Both the position numbers and the translations under genes were made by a program. A stretch of 64,000 nucleotides of DNA, taken from positions 41,685,718-41,749,717 of the forward strand of contig OX465590.1 of the NCBI GenBank assembly GCA_950022655.1, given 5' to 3'. Positions 44,519 to 54,781 of this stretch are shown piece by piece (position 1 is the first letter of the stretch; every line of letters begins with the position of its first letter). The notes below the pieces were generated by a model that worked only from the letters and a program-made list of their open reading frames with translations, was not told the DNA's origin and did no database searches. Source of the DNA: Alentia gelatinosa (taxonomy: Eukaryota; Annelida; Polychaeta; Phyllodocida; Polynoidae).

Positions 44519-47395
44519 ATGGCTAACCTAATTGACATGCCTGAGGTTGCCAAATATAAAGGGCTTAAGATCTGCCATGCCAATGTTAGAAGTTTGAGAT
44601 CAAAATATGATTCACTTATTGTCTACAATCAACCCCTTATTTGGGACATCCTTACTCTTTCGGAGACCTGGCTTGTCGAAAATGATGCCCTACAAGACTA
44701 TCAACTTACCTCATACAATAAATTAAGATGGGACAGAAAATGGAAGGATAATCAACGCAATGATAATCCTAAAATAGGGGGCGGGCTCTGTATGTACATT
44801 AAAGAAGATTTGGATTATGATCATATTAAATTTACACATCTTAATGCTAGCACCATGAATATAGAATTGCAAATAGTAAGCATACAAAAAGGAAAATCAA
44901 AAGAGCTAGTTGTCTGTAATATATATAGACCTAACAAAGGAAATAGCAGAATCTTTACTGACACCCTCATAAGTACATTAAAAGAAATAGAATCCTCAAC
45001 TACCGCCGAGTTGATCCTATTAGGTGACTTTAACCTCAATATATTAAATAGCAATGATAACGGAGCGCAATATTTGGTTGAAGAATTAGAACAACTTGGC
45101 CTCAAACAATATATTAAAGATATAACAAGATTTTCGGACAATAATTCTACTATCGATCTTATCTTTACCACTGCCAACAAGGTTAATGCCTCAGGAGTTC
45201 TCACACAATCATATAGCGACCATCAAGCTATCTTTATGATCTTAAAAACATATTCTACCACTACCCTTAAGAAACAAATGAAAGGTCGTTCTTACACAAA
45301 ATATAAAAGTGTGGATCTCAGTTACTTCCTTAATAACAATGTTAACTGGCATAGTTATTTTGACCTATACTCTACTTCAGACAAATGGAACTTCATAACA
45401 GATGCTATTAATAAATTTTTAGACAGGGAATGTAAATTTAGAACCCTCAATATAAGATCAGATAGTGACTCCTGGATAACAAGGGAGGTGCTCGAACTAA
45501 TCAAGGACAAAAATAAACTCTTAAAGATAGCGAAGCGTACGAATACTGTTTTGGATTGGCAAAAAGCAAGAACAGCGAGAAACAGGGCTAATAGTATGGT
45601 CAAAAATGCTTGCCAAACCTATACCATCGACCAGTTAGACACCCATCAAAATGATCCCAAAAGATTTTGGCGCATTATTAACAAGATCCTTCCTGGAACC
45701 GAAAAAAAAGATGAGGAGGTTAGACTAAAAGATAGCGACCAAAATTTTATCCCTAAAGCCATTACAGCGGATTTTATAAATAAATATTTTAATGAGATAG
45801 GGGATAATCTTGCTTCCAAAATGTTTCTTCCTTGGAAAAACTACGATCCGTTAAACAAAAACACCCTAGATAATATTGTAACCACGACTAATTATATCCT
45901 AAAGTTGGCTAAAGACATAAAGGTTAACAAACAGTCAATGATTGATGGTCTTAGTACCCGTGTTTTCAAAGATGCTATAATTGCCATACCTGTTGTATTC
46001 ACTGATTTATTCAACAATGTATTTAATAAAGCCGATATCCCAGTGAGTTGGAAGACCTCTGTAATACGTCCAATACCAAAGGGAGGGGACCCTTTTAACT
46101 GCGGTAATCTTAGACCCATTTCACTTCTTCCAGTGGTGAGTAAAATTATGGAAAAAGTGATGTATGTAAGGTTGTATGATTTTTTCGAGGAGAATAATAT
46201 TTTAACATCGAAGCAATTTGGATTCAGAGCCGGCTGTTCATGTATTGATGCAATTAGTAAATTTACGGATGAAATTTTAATTAAAAGGAATGTGGGACAG
46301 GACACTCTGGCAGTTTTTATTGATTTTAAAAAAGCTTTCGACACAGTCAACCACAAAATTCTTTTATCTAAATTACAAAATTATGGGATTAATAAGAGGT
46401 TGTTAGATTTATTTGCAAATTACTTAGAAGGAAGACAGCAATGTGTACGAGTTAATGATATCACCTCAACACTGAGACCTATAAAGCATGGAGTCCCACA
46501 GGGATCCATTCTGGGTCCCCTCCTTTTTCTAGTATACATCAACGATTTATCGTCTATCTTACAAAAATCTTCAGTTATGATGTATGCGGACAATACAGTT
46601 CTTTATGCCCACGGCAATGATATGAAGTCTTTATATGACCTGCTTCAAAATGATCTTGATGTACTAAATACATGGTGTGACCAAAACAAATTGTCAATTA
46701 ATTTGAGTAAGACCAAATACATGTACTTTTCATCAAACCAAAGAAAAACAAATGTCGATCTCAGATTATCTATTAATGATACACCTATATCTAAAGTACA
46801 ATCGTATAAATACTTAGGAGTCTTTCTGGACCCTATCTTGGATTACCGTCATCATATTGCACATATTAAGAGGTCGGTCTGTTATAGAATGTACCAATTA
46901 TCTAAAATGCGTCCGTATTTGTCTAAAAAAGCTGCATTAAAAATTTTTACAACCGCAATATTACCCCATTTCGATTATGGCGATGTACTTTTCTTTCAAA
47001 CACACCAGAAACTTATTTCTTCACTTCAATTGTTACAAAATCGCTGCCTCAGAATATGTTTAAAAGCCCTAAGATATACCTCCACCAGAGAAATTCACCT
47101 ACAAGCTAATGTACCTTATTTATACAAAAGACGGGAAACACATCTGTTAAACTTTATGTTTAAAAGATCTAGAAACCAGGATTACACAGATAATAGACCT
47201 GGACTTACGAGACTTTTTGATGCTCCTGTCCTTCTGGTACATAAACCGAACTGTAAAGCCTATGCTTCATCGGTGCATTATGTTGGTGGAACCTTGTGGA
47301 ATAACCAGCCACCGATTTTAAGGAATACCCCTGATTTGAAATATTTTAAATCACTAACCAGAACAAAACTTATTGAGAGTATTAAAGATATATAA
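44519..47395 (+). CDS. LINE E endonuclease-RT, full frame but RT active site changed (YADN)
   Basis: 958 residues without a stop. Endonuclease: CHANVRSL, LSETWL, LLGDFNLNIL, YSDHQAIF all present. RT: IPKGGDP, LRPISLLP, FIDFKKAFDTVNH, GVPQGSILGPLLF, then YADN at 689-692 in place of YADD, so the second catalytic Asp is Asn (codon AAT at 46592-46594). This would be expected to block polymerisation. C-terminus YVGGTLWNNQPPILRNT. A CR1-like type, related to A and F. The open frame with a dead site suggests a young copy that was inactivated by one change, unless a sequencing error. Confidence 0.88.
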   Translation: MANLIDMPEVAKYKGLKICHANVRSLRSKYDSLIVYNQPLIWDILTLSETWLVENDALQDYQLTSYNKLRWDRKWKDNQRNDNPKIGGGLCMYIKEDLDYDHIKFTHLNASTMNIELQIVSIQKGKSKELVVCNIYRPNKGNSRIFTDTLISTLKEIESSTTAELILLGDFNLNILNSNDNGAQYLVEELEQLGLKQYIKDITRFSDNNSTIDLIFTTANKVNASGVLTQSYSDHQAIFMILKTYSTTTLKKQMKGRSYTKYKSVDLSYFLNNNVNWHSYFDLYSTSDKWNFITDAINKFLDRECKFRTLNIRSDSDSWITREVLELIKDKNKLLKIAKRTNTVLDWQKARTARNRANSMVKNACQTYTIDQLDTHQNDPKRFWRIINKILPGTEKKDEEVRLKDSDQNFIPKAITADFINKYFNEIGDNLASKMFLPWKNYDPLNKNTLDNIVTTTNYILKLAKDIKVNKQSMIDGLSTRVFKDAIIAIPVVFTDLFNNVFNKADIPVSWKTSVIRPIPKGGDPFNCGNLRPISLLPVVSKIMEKVMYVRLYDFFEENNILTSKQFGFRAGCSCIDAISKFTDEILIKRNVGQDTLAVFIDFKKAFDTVNHKILLSKLQNYGINKRLLDLFANYLEGRQQCVRVNDITSTLRPIKHGVPQGSILGPLLFLVYINDLSSILQKSSVMMYADNTVLYAHGNDMKSLYDLLQNDLDVLNTWCDQNKLSINLSKTKYMYFSSNQRKTNVDLRLSINDTPISKVQSYKYLGVFLDPILDYRHHIAHIKRSVCYRMYQLSKMRPYLSKKAALKIFTTAILPHFDYGDVLFFQTHQKLISSLQLLQNRCLRICLKALRYTSTREIHLQANVPYLYKRRETHLLNFMFKRSRNQDYTDNRPGLTRLFDAPVLLVHKPNCKAYASSVHYVGGTLWNNQPPILRNTPDLKYFKSLTRTKLIESIKDI

Positions 47396-47576
47396 TTACT
47401 GACAATGGTCAATGGATGTATGTAACCAGGCACCATATATCTTGAATGTTACTTTGAACCTTTTGTATACAATCTGCTAGGATGAGGGATCTTCCATGTT
47501 CATACACTGTATATATGTTATATTGTTTTGTTATACACCGAAACTCAGATTTTTATGTGGCCTTTTCTGAAGGGTA

Positions 47577-47624
47577 AGGTCAAAACCAAGAAAATCAATC
47601 GTACACGATTGAGGTTTTGAACCT
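47577..47624 (+). other. Stem-loop in LINE E 3' UTR
   Basis: CAATCGT-AC-ACGATTG (47596-47611) inside CAAAACC/GGTTTTG (47581-47587, 47613-47619), extended by AGGT/ACCT with a bulge. 3' hairpins of this sort are used by some LINE RTs to recognise their RNA; a role here is inferred. Confidence 0.55.
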
Positions 47625-47726
47625 CTTATTGTTCTCCTAAGAAACCTGACATACAAATATTCTGTACCTATGTGAACATACAAAGAGATCAATAAAGAAA
47701 TTGAAAAAAAAAAAAAAAAAAAAAAA

Positions 47727-47810
47727 TTGGATAAATGTCAGGCAATTGCAAAGCTTTGGTCCTCCAAAAATCTTTCTCTCAAGGGCAGAATCACAGTTGT
47801 GAATACTCTT
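47727..47810 (+). pseudogene. LINE D RT fragment resumed after LINE E
   Basis: LDKCQAIAKLWSSKNLSLKG continues the LINE D frame from 42737 and matches LDKCQVITKLWAYRNLSIKG of LINE C. It ends where duplicated sequence begins (CTCTTACTTTTATC). Confidence 0.85.
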
Positions 47811-48853
47811 ACTTTTATCGTTCCCAGAGTGGGCATGACTGATCCTGCTCTTACTTTTATCATTCCCAAAGGGGGCCTGACTTCAGCCTGCCCTACACAA
47901 CCAAAGTAAAGACATGTTCAGACCAGCAGCGGACTTGGGCAAAATCAAAGTCCCTAGCATCCTCCAGTATTTCATTGAAGTCTCACCAGCGGCACATTGC
48001 ATTTCAAAGCGAGATACCGCAACACGAGCAGCACTTTGAATCAAAGCAACACCAAAACCGGTACCAAAACATAATAGCGAGCGGCACCTCCACCTCAACA
48101 GCGACACTTCAAGTGCCATTGTTAGCTCTCGTTTTGGTGGTGAGTACTCTTGTTTAGCACCCTCCTGACTTTTGAAACAGCTCCCTGGGCCCCTAAATAC
48201 ATATAAGTGTGGGGAAAATCCATTCTTACCAGGGTCGAGCCTAGTGAAGGCTGAGTCTAGAATGCTATGAACCTGGGTCTCGACGACCTCGGAACTAGAC
48301 AACCCCAATGTCTGTGCGGCCAGTACTTTCCATAAGGTGGCTTTTACCTTCCTCCGCATCATTTACACTTTTTCTGGAGGGTTTACACAGGTTGGATCTG
48401 CTCCCAACCCATGGCCATGGTAGAAAATAAAACCAGAAAAAATCCCAGTAAAACTGGCAAGAGAAGAGTGAGTAAGGATGCATGTTGCAGTGTTGGCTGC
48501 TGGTAGGTGACTAGTAATACAGCAGTGCCAGCCCTTACTCCTCTGTATCTGGAACCTGTTTCATTAGTTTCGTGACATGTCTAGATGGCGTCTAGATGGT
48601 GTGTCTGGTTTCATAAGAACTAGACATTAGACTTTGTTTTGTCTGTTCTTGCTTGCACTGTTGGTGCCGCTTTCATGTCTGTCTAACACTTTTGTCACGA
48701 AACTGGTGAAACAGGTCCATGATGTGTAGATTTGTCTTAATTCTTATGTTTGGGGTCTGTCTTTTCCTAAGGGCAGCTACTTGTGTTGTCACGGAACTAG
48801 ACAACCCCAAGGTCTGTATGATGTCACAGACATGTCACAAAACTAGTGAAACT
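47811..48853. repeat. Segmental duplication, partner of 19806-21019
   Basis: Same order of blocks as 19806-21019, including the right part of a GGAGCTGTTTC MITE (to 48183) and a GGACCTGTTTC MITE (about 48551-48718). A roughly 40-bp tandem repeat (CTTACTTTTATC..) marks the left edge. Confidence 0.75.
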
Positions 48854-48992
48854 GGCGGCAGCTAGCTAGCAGGTCCGACGGAGCGCGGTGCGGCCCTACC
48901 CAACTTTTCGTATGGAAATAGGAATACGACTACTGTGAAACTTGGAGAAGCACACTATGATATGAGTTAGATTCATTGTAAACAAGAAATTC

Positions 48993-50390
48993 ATGGATCA
49001 TACTAACAGTGTGGCTAGATCAACCCGATCAAACTCATCGTCAAACGCTGTGAGCGATAACACACGCGGTCACCAAGGAAAGGGAGTTAGTACACAAACG
49101 CAGAGCAGCATGACAACGCCCGACGAAATGCAAGCTGAGTCCAAATCTATGCTAACTGATCTAACCAAATCTATGAACTGGCTTAAATCACAAGTAACAG
49201 AAATCAGAAAGGAAAATACATCTTTCTCGGAGAGACTAGATAAGCTTAGTGATGAGTTTAATAGTCATAAGGAATCTGTCGATGCACTAGCTACTAAACT
49301 GAACGAGCATGTTGAGGAAGCGAAATCAACAAAAGAAACAGTGTCAAACTTGGTGACGCGAGTTGACGCGATCGAAACACGGAGCGAAGACAATGAGGCC
49401 AACATAGAGGCATTACAAGAGATCAACGAAAACAAACAAAAACAGCTAAGGGGACTAAATCTAATCATTAGGGGGATAGAAGTTGACAAAGAACGTATGC
49501 ACGAAGTTATAAAAGGGTTGTTTGCGGAACTGAACACAAGCTTTCCATTTTCGACGACACAAGGGGCCTATAGAATCGGCAAGCCGCGAGACACTACGAA
49601 AACCAAAACAAACTGGATTAGGCCTATCAAACTGAAACTAGCTACAAAGCAACAGAGATCGGAAATGTTCGGCCTTAAGTCAAACTTAGAAGGAACGAAA
49701 TACGACAAAGTAACATTTGCGGCTGACCTGACGGAGAGCGAAATGGTAAAAAGACGTGGAGCACAACTCATAGTCGAAGCCGCAAAACGCCAAGGAGCGC
49801 AGGAAGCCAAACTGAGGGGTGAAGGAGTTGTAATTGATGGTAAAATCTATGATGAAAAAAACTACGATGACCTGCCACACAACATAACTCCAGAAAGTGC
49901 GTCGACAGTGAGAACGGTGAATGGGGTCTTTTTTCAAAGTCCCCTCAGTCCCCTCTCTAACCTATTCCCATGTGAAGTTGTTGACACTGTCAATAACGTA
50001 AGGGGCCCTACAGCGGAGCATGTTTATGCGCAGAGACTGGCGCGTCACCACAATGACACAGCAGCAGAGCGCGTGATACAAGCCACTGACAACCCATACA
50101 CGCTGAAAAACATTACTAGGAAAATAAAGAGAGAGGCATCTTGGAAGGTGAAGGAAGAGCAAGTTCTTGAAGACATTGTCAACCTGAAGCTGGAGCAACA
50201 CCCGGCAATAGCCGACAAAATCGGGAAATCTCACACCACGCACTACTACGAAGCGACTAAGGACCCAACGTACGGGTGTGGGTACTCGCTCTATGAACTT
50301 CGTCACATAACTCCCGCCAACCTACCAAAAGCCAACCACAACAACGTTATGGGCCAAATCCTCACCAGGTACAAAGCCAGTTTAAAGTGA
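48993..50390 (+). CDS. LINE F ORF1: coiled coil, RRM-like and NADAR domains, intact
   Basis: 465 residues. Ser/Thr-rich N-terminus 1-45; long coiled coil about 50-150; RRM-like about 152-220 (LRGLNLIIRGIEVDKERM, RIGKPRDT, IRPIKLKLATKQQR); linker to 300; NADAR 311-463 (FFQSPLSPLSNLFPCEV, GPTAEHVYAQRLARH with the key Glu, THYYEATKDPTYGCGY, NNVMGQILTRY). The usual Trp of the Trp-Gly pattern is Tyr. The domain order is the same as in LINE C although the RT belongs to another lineage. Stop 37 bp before the hydrolase. Confidence 0.87.
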   Translation: MDHTNSVARSTRSNSSSNAVSDNTRGHQGKGVSTQTQSSMTTPDEMQAESKSMLTDLTKSMNWLKSQVTEIRKENTSFSERLDKLSDEFNSHKESVDALATKLNEHVEEAKSTKETVSNLVTRVDAIETRSEDNEANIEALQEINENKQKQLRGLNLIIRGIEVDKERMHEVIKGLFAELNTSFPFSTTQGAYRIGKPRDTTKTKTNWIRPIKLKLATKQQRSEMFGLKSNLEGTKYDKVTFAADLTESEMVKRRGAQLIVEAAKRQGAQEAKLRGEGVVIDGKIYDEKNYDDLPHNITPESASTVRTVNGVFFQSPLSPLSNLFPCEVVDTVNNVRGPTAEHVYAQRLARHHNDTAAERVIQATDNPYTLKNITRKIKREASWKVKEEQVLEDIVNLKLEQHPAIADKIGKSHTTHYYEATKDPTYGCGYSLYELRHITPANLPKANHNNVMGQILTRYKASLK

Positions 50391-50427
50391 CTCGACCAAC
50401 TGTGAGTAAAGACTTTTAGTTGCTACA

Positions 50428-51078
50428 ATGTTTCGCATACTGATTGCCACAGACTCAAGGGGGTTTGGGATGAAAAACCGGATAGGGGCAGAAATGAATC
50501 AACAGGGTGTAAACAATGTTTCTGTTTTTCTAAGCTGCCACGCAGGTGCCAATATTGAGGACACAGTGATACGTTCACTAAGTGACATTCAACGACTTAA
50601 ACCACTTGATATAATATACCTTATGACAGGAATCAATGAATGTACAACCAAATTATCATATAGAAATCTTGTACCAACGTTTGATGATCATATAACTATG
50701 ACTGACAGTATAGTCAGCAAACTGAGCAAAGCAAGATTAGAACTGTCAAAACACGCAAGGTTAGTGGTACTCTGCGAGTTTGTGGGTATGTCAATGCGGC
50801 TATACAATACTCATGGGGAACCATTTGAGGATGAACAATCTGAACTCAACCGTGCGGTGGGAGAAATAAACAAAGCCATTTTCGAACTAAACCGACTATC
50901 GGGAGCTACCACCCCCCACATCATGCAACATGTGCATAAAACTAGACACGGTAAGCTGGCACATCGCTACGCCGGCATCACAACAGACGGGATACACTTC
51001 AACCAGCAGATGAAAGACAAACTCGCAAGGAATGTTGTGTACATATTCGAGCACAACATTCGTGCAACCTGCAATTAG
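50428..51078 (+). CDS. LINE F SGNH/GDSL-type hydrolase, intact
   Basis: 216 residues. Block I ILIATDSRGFGM with nucleophile Ser 10, block III YLMTGINECTTK with the Gly-x-Asn, middle VVLCEFVGMSM, and catalytic Asp-x-x-His in TTDGIHFNQQMKDKL. The triad looks complete, so this is the best candidate in the window for an active LINE-borne esterase. No signal peptide. Tight spacing after ORF1 suggests reinitiation or coupled translation. Confidence 0.83.
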   Translation: MFRILIATDSRGFGMKNRIGAEMNQQGVNNVSVFLSCHAGANIEDTVIRSLSDIQRLKPLDIIYLMTGINECTTKLSYRNLVPTFDDHITMTDSIVSKLSKARLELSKHARLVVLCEFVGMSMRLYNTHGEPFEDEQSELNRAVGEINKAIFELNRLSGATTPHIMQHVHKTRHGKLAHRYAGITTDGIHFNQQMKDKLARNVVYIFEHNIRATCN

Positions 51079-51773
51079 GTGCGCTTTTGTAAGACGGGAG
51101 CGTGGTTATTTATGTTTCTCTACAGCAAAAGCACCCTACTATGCACTGGACTTGATGGATCGTGGTCATGTCATGCTCCATATATTACTCAGACATATCC
51201 AAGGGTTATCTAAACTACGTAATGAATGTGGTCAGGTCACGTTCCAAAGACTATATATTGACTAGTAACTAGCTACTAATGTAACAGTCTATACTTGGTA
51301 ATAATATATTACTAAAGTGCCACAGCTATTGAAGATATTTTCTGATTATTATATAACTGTAATTAACTCTGTAGCACTCACTATATGATTAACAGTACAG
51401 AAGTATTATGATTAATACCGACAGCTCACCTGTATTTTCCTTTACAACCAGGATTCACCTAGCAGGAACTGTGGTGAACCCGGTCGCTATAAGGCTATCG
51501 TCCGAGGTGAAGCTCATGGATATTGACTGAATAATGAAGCTCAACACGAAGTGTGATGAGTGCAAATTGAATGTGATCAAGCGAAATTGTAAGTTAAATT
51601 ACTCTTGTTATTACATTAAGGAAATACGAAAGGAGGGGGGGGGGGCCCCCCCCACTCTAAGGGCCTAAAAAACTTTCATTTTTTCAAAACTATGTGGACT
51701 AATTACTTGAGGGAATTAAACCCGGTGAACAATACCAACGCATTTGTGTGCGCCTCATATAAACTACACTTAA
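51079..51773 (+). other. LINE F spacer
   Basis: No protein recognised. A run of 11 G followed by 8 C at 51635-51653 forms a GC palindrome, possibly also prone to sequencing error. Confidence 0.5.
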
Positions 51774-54700
51774 AGTACAAATACATCTCAGTCTACCCAT
51801 TTAATTATACATAAAGGTTATAAACTAGGCAAAGGTTTCCATATCACTCACCAAAACCTCCAAAGTCTTAAAAACAAACTAGATCTATTTAAACTAAGCC
51901 TAGTACACTCGGATAGCATAGATGGTTATAACCTGTACAGGAATGATAGACAATGGAAAAACGAGAAAGGTGAAGTTAAAACGGGAGGAGGTGTCGGAGT
52001 GTATGTTAGAGATGACCTTGAGGTGACAGTGCTAGATAATCTGAACACAAGTGACGAGAACTTAGAAATAATATGGATTGAAGTCAACCTACCAAAACAG
52101 AAAACACAAACTATAGGAAGTGTCTATAGACCTAACGACGGAGACCCGGCGATTATGGTAGACACGCTGACAGACCATGTTAGAAAGATCAGAGATGCAA
52201 CAAACTCAGAAATCACAATTATAGGGGACTTTAACTTGAAATATAACATGAAACAGAGCCCTGACTACAAAGCTATCTGTAATCTAGAACTAGCGACTGG
52301 TCTCAAACAGCAAATCAAAGAACCAACAAGGATAGAGAACACAATTGACCTTGCTTTTTGTGAATGGGACCACCTATTAGAGGCAGGGATACTCAATACT
52401 AATGTAAGTGATCACTGTGCAATTTTTCTCACGAAGAAGAAACTAAAAGCCACATATCAGACTAAACAGTTCTATGGTCGGTCGTATCGGAGGTATAACA
52501 AACAGAAATTTCAAAATGATTTGAGAGCTCATGACTGGGAACAATATATGAAGACCAGCAACCCTAATGATGCCTGGAAAGAACTATATAAAACACTATC
52601 ATCTTATATTGAAGTACAGTGCCCATTAAAGTCTCACCAAATACGTTATAAAGAAGAACTCTGGATAAATGAACATGTGCTAGAAAATATTCTGGATAAG
52701 GATAAAGCTCTTAAAGTAGCTAGAAAGTCTGGGAAAAGGGAAGACTGGGCTATTGCCAGAAAATTACGAAATAGATCAAAGAAGGTAATATTAACGGCAA
52801 AACGCGACTATATTAAACAACAGACCCCAAAGGAGAGTAAGAAATTCTGGCACTGTATGAAAGATCTACTGCCTGCCAAGGGTAAGCTCCAATCGATCAC
52901 TATCAAAGATACACAAACTCAAGAAAAGGTAGACACAGCAACAACTTCTAGCTACATAAACAACTACTTTTCCTCAGTAGGAACTAAACTAGCAGAGACT
53001 TTTACCGACCCATGGATAGACGACTGCCCACCAACTGGAGCCATTATGAACGACGTGGTAATTACATTTGACGAATTGGCAAAAGTAATAAACAATATTG
53101 ATCCGAACAAATCTTCAGCAGTTGAGCATTTATCCTCAGCTATACTAAAAGATACCTTTCAAGTGTTGAATCTGCAAGTTCTGCATCTAATGCAACTGTC
53201 AATCAATACAGGTGTTTTCCCTGAACTATGGAAAATAGCTTGTGTTATCCCCCTAAAAAAAGCCAATTTCAAACATGAAGTCAATAAATTAAGACCGGTG
53301 TCACTCCTACCACTACCTGGTAAGCTCCTTGAAAAGCTAGTCCACTCTAAGATTATAAACCTCCTTGAAACTTTTGAACTATTAAATGAAAACCAAAATG
53401 GATTCAGGGCGAACTTCTCTACAGTATCATCTATCTCAGAAATAACCGACCACTTCCTCACTAACATTGATAATGGTAAGACCACAATAGCTACTTTCCT
53501 GGACATGTCAAAAGCTTTTGACACTGTCAACCATGCTATACTGATTTACAAACTAAAGAAAATTGGAATATGTCCCAAACTACTAAAATGGTCAGCAAAT
53601 TATCTTTCTAATAGACACCAGTTTACATTAGCAAATAACGAAAAATCCAGTACCCAACGCATAACTCACGGGGTTCCACAAGGCTCCATTCTTGGACCCT
53701 TGTACTTCCTGGTCTACGTTAACAGTATAGACAGAGCCATTACCAACTGTAGGATACAGCTTTATGCTGATGATATTGTTCTGTATATCTCTGGCTCAGA
53801 CATCGACCAGATGGAGAGAGACATGCAGACTGATGTGTCAAGCATCCACACATGGTGCCGTAACAACAGACTATCAGTAAACGCCTCCAAAACCAAAATC
53901 ATCCACTTTGGTACGAAACAACGAATAAGTAAATCGAGACCACTCCAAATCCGACTAGCTGAAAACTATCTTGAACAAGTAACCTTTTTTGACTACCTCG
54001 GGGTAACACTCGACGAGAACTTAAACCTGAAAATGCATTTAGAAAAAACCTTGCAAAGAGTTGCACATAAACAACATATGCTAACATATATCCGCAAATA
54101 CATAAGCAGAGAACAGGCAACTGTAATCTACAAAACGAAGGTCTTGGCCTACATAGAGTATGCAGACACCCATTATCATAATACCAATGACCAGCTACTA
54201 ACTAAATTCCAACGAGCACAAAATCGGGGCTTAAGAATCTGCAAAAGATCAGGCATTGACTTTCCAACTAATCTACTGCACAAGCAAGCCAACANNNNNN
54301 NNNNNNNNNNNNNNNNNNNNNNNNNNNNNNNNNNNNNNNNNNNNNNNNNNNNNNNNNNNNNNNNNNNNNNNNNNNNNNNNNNNNNNNNNNNNNNNNNNNN
54401 NNNNNNNNNNNNNNNNNNNNNNNNNNNNNNNNNNNNNNNNNNNNNNNNNNNNNNNNNNNNNNNNNNNNNNNNNNNNNNNNNNNNNNNNNNNNNNTAAATA
54501 AACTAGCCGAGAGACGAGAATCTCACCTACTTGCACTAGCACACAATCGATCATTAAAGCCAAAATACCTCGATCAAGAAGCTAGGGCAACTAGACTATT
54601 TGAAGGACCGGTACTGAAAATAAAGGACCAAATAAGGACACAGAAGTACAAACTATCTACTGAGTTCAAATGTGGCTCCCTGTGGAATGAGCTACCTAGT

Positions 54701-54781
54701 GCATCTAGAAATCACAGGGAAACAAAAGCATTTAAGACATATCTTAAGAAAAAGCTCAAGGGGACTAGAGATAATTATTGA
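51774..54781 (+). pseudogene. LINE F endonuclease-RT, endonuclease damaged, gap inside
   Basis: The open frame begins near 51774 without an ATG. The endonuclease has HITHQNLQSLKNKLDL but the SETWL block with the catalytic Glu is missing between LSLV and HSDSIDGYNL, so it should not cut. GDFNLKY and SDHCAIF remain. RT motifs are complete: LRPVSLLPLPGKL, FLDMSKAFDTVNH, GVPQGSILGPLYF, LYADD (about 53763), YLGVTLDENL. After the N run the C-terminus continues (LAERRESHLLALAHN, SLWNELPSASRNH) to a stop at 54779-54781. Confidence 0.78.
54295..54494. other. Assembly gap, exactly 200 N
   Basis: Comparison with LINE E (LQANVPYLYKRRETHLL) and the two sides here (HKQAN / KLAERRESHLL) suggests only a few codons are missing, so the 200 N is a placeholder length. 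Confidence 0.85.

Larger units (their letters stand above)
42738..47726 (+). mobile_element. LINE E: 5'-truncated CR1-like element with NADAR and SGNH ORFs
   Basis: It begins inside the NADAR domain and runs through hydrolase and EN-RT to a 3' UTR with AATAAA (47691) and an A-run (47704-47726). The host LINE D RT resumes directly after the tail (LDKCQAIAKLW). The 5' truncation is typical of incomplete target-primed reverse transcription. No clear target-site duplication because of the A-rich junction. Confidence 0.88.
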
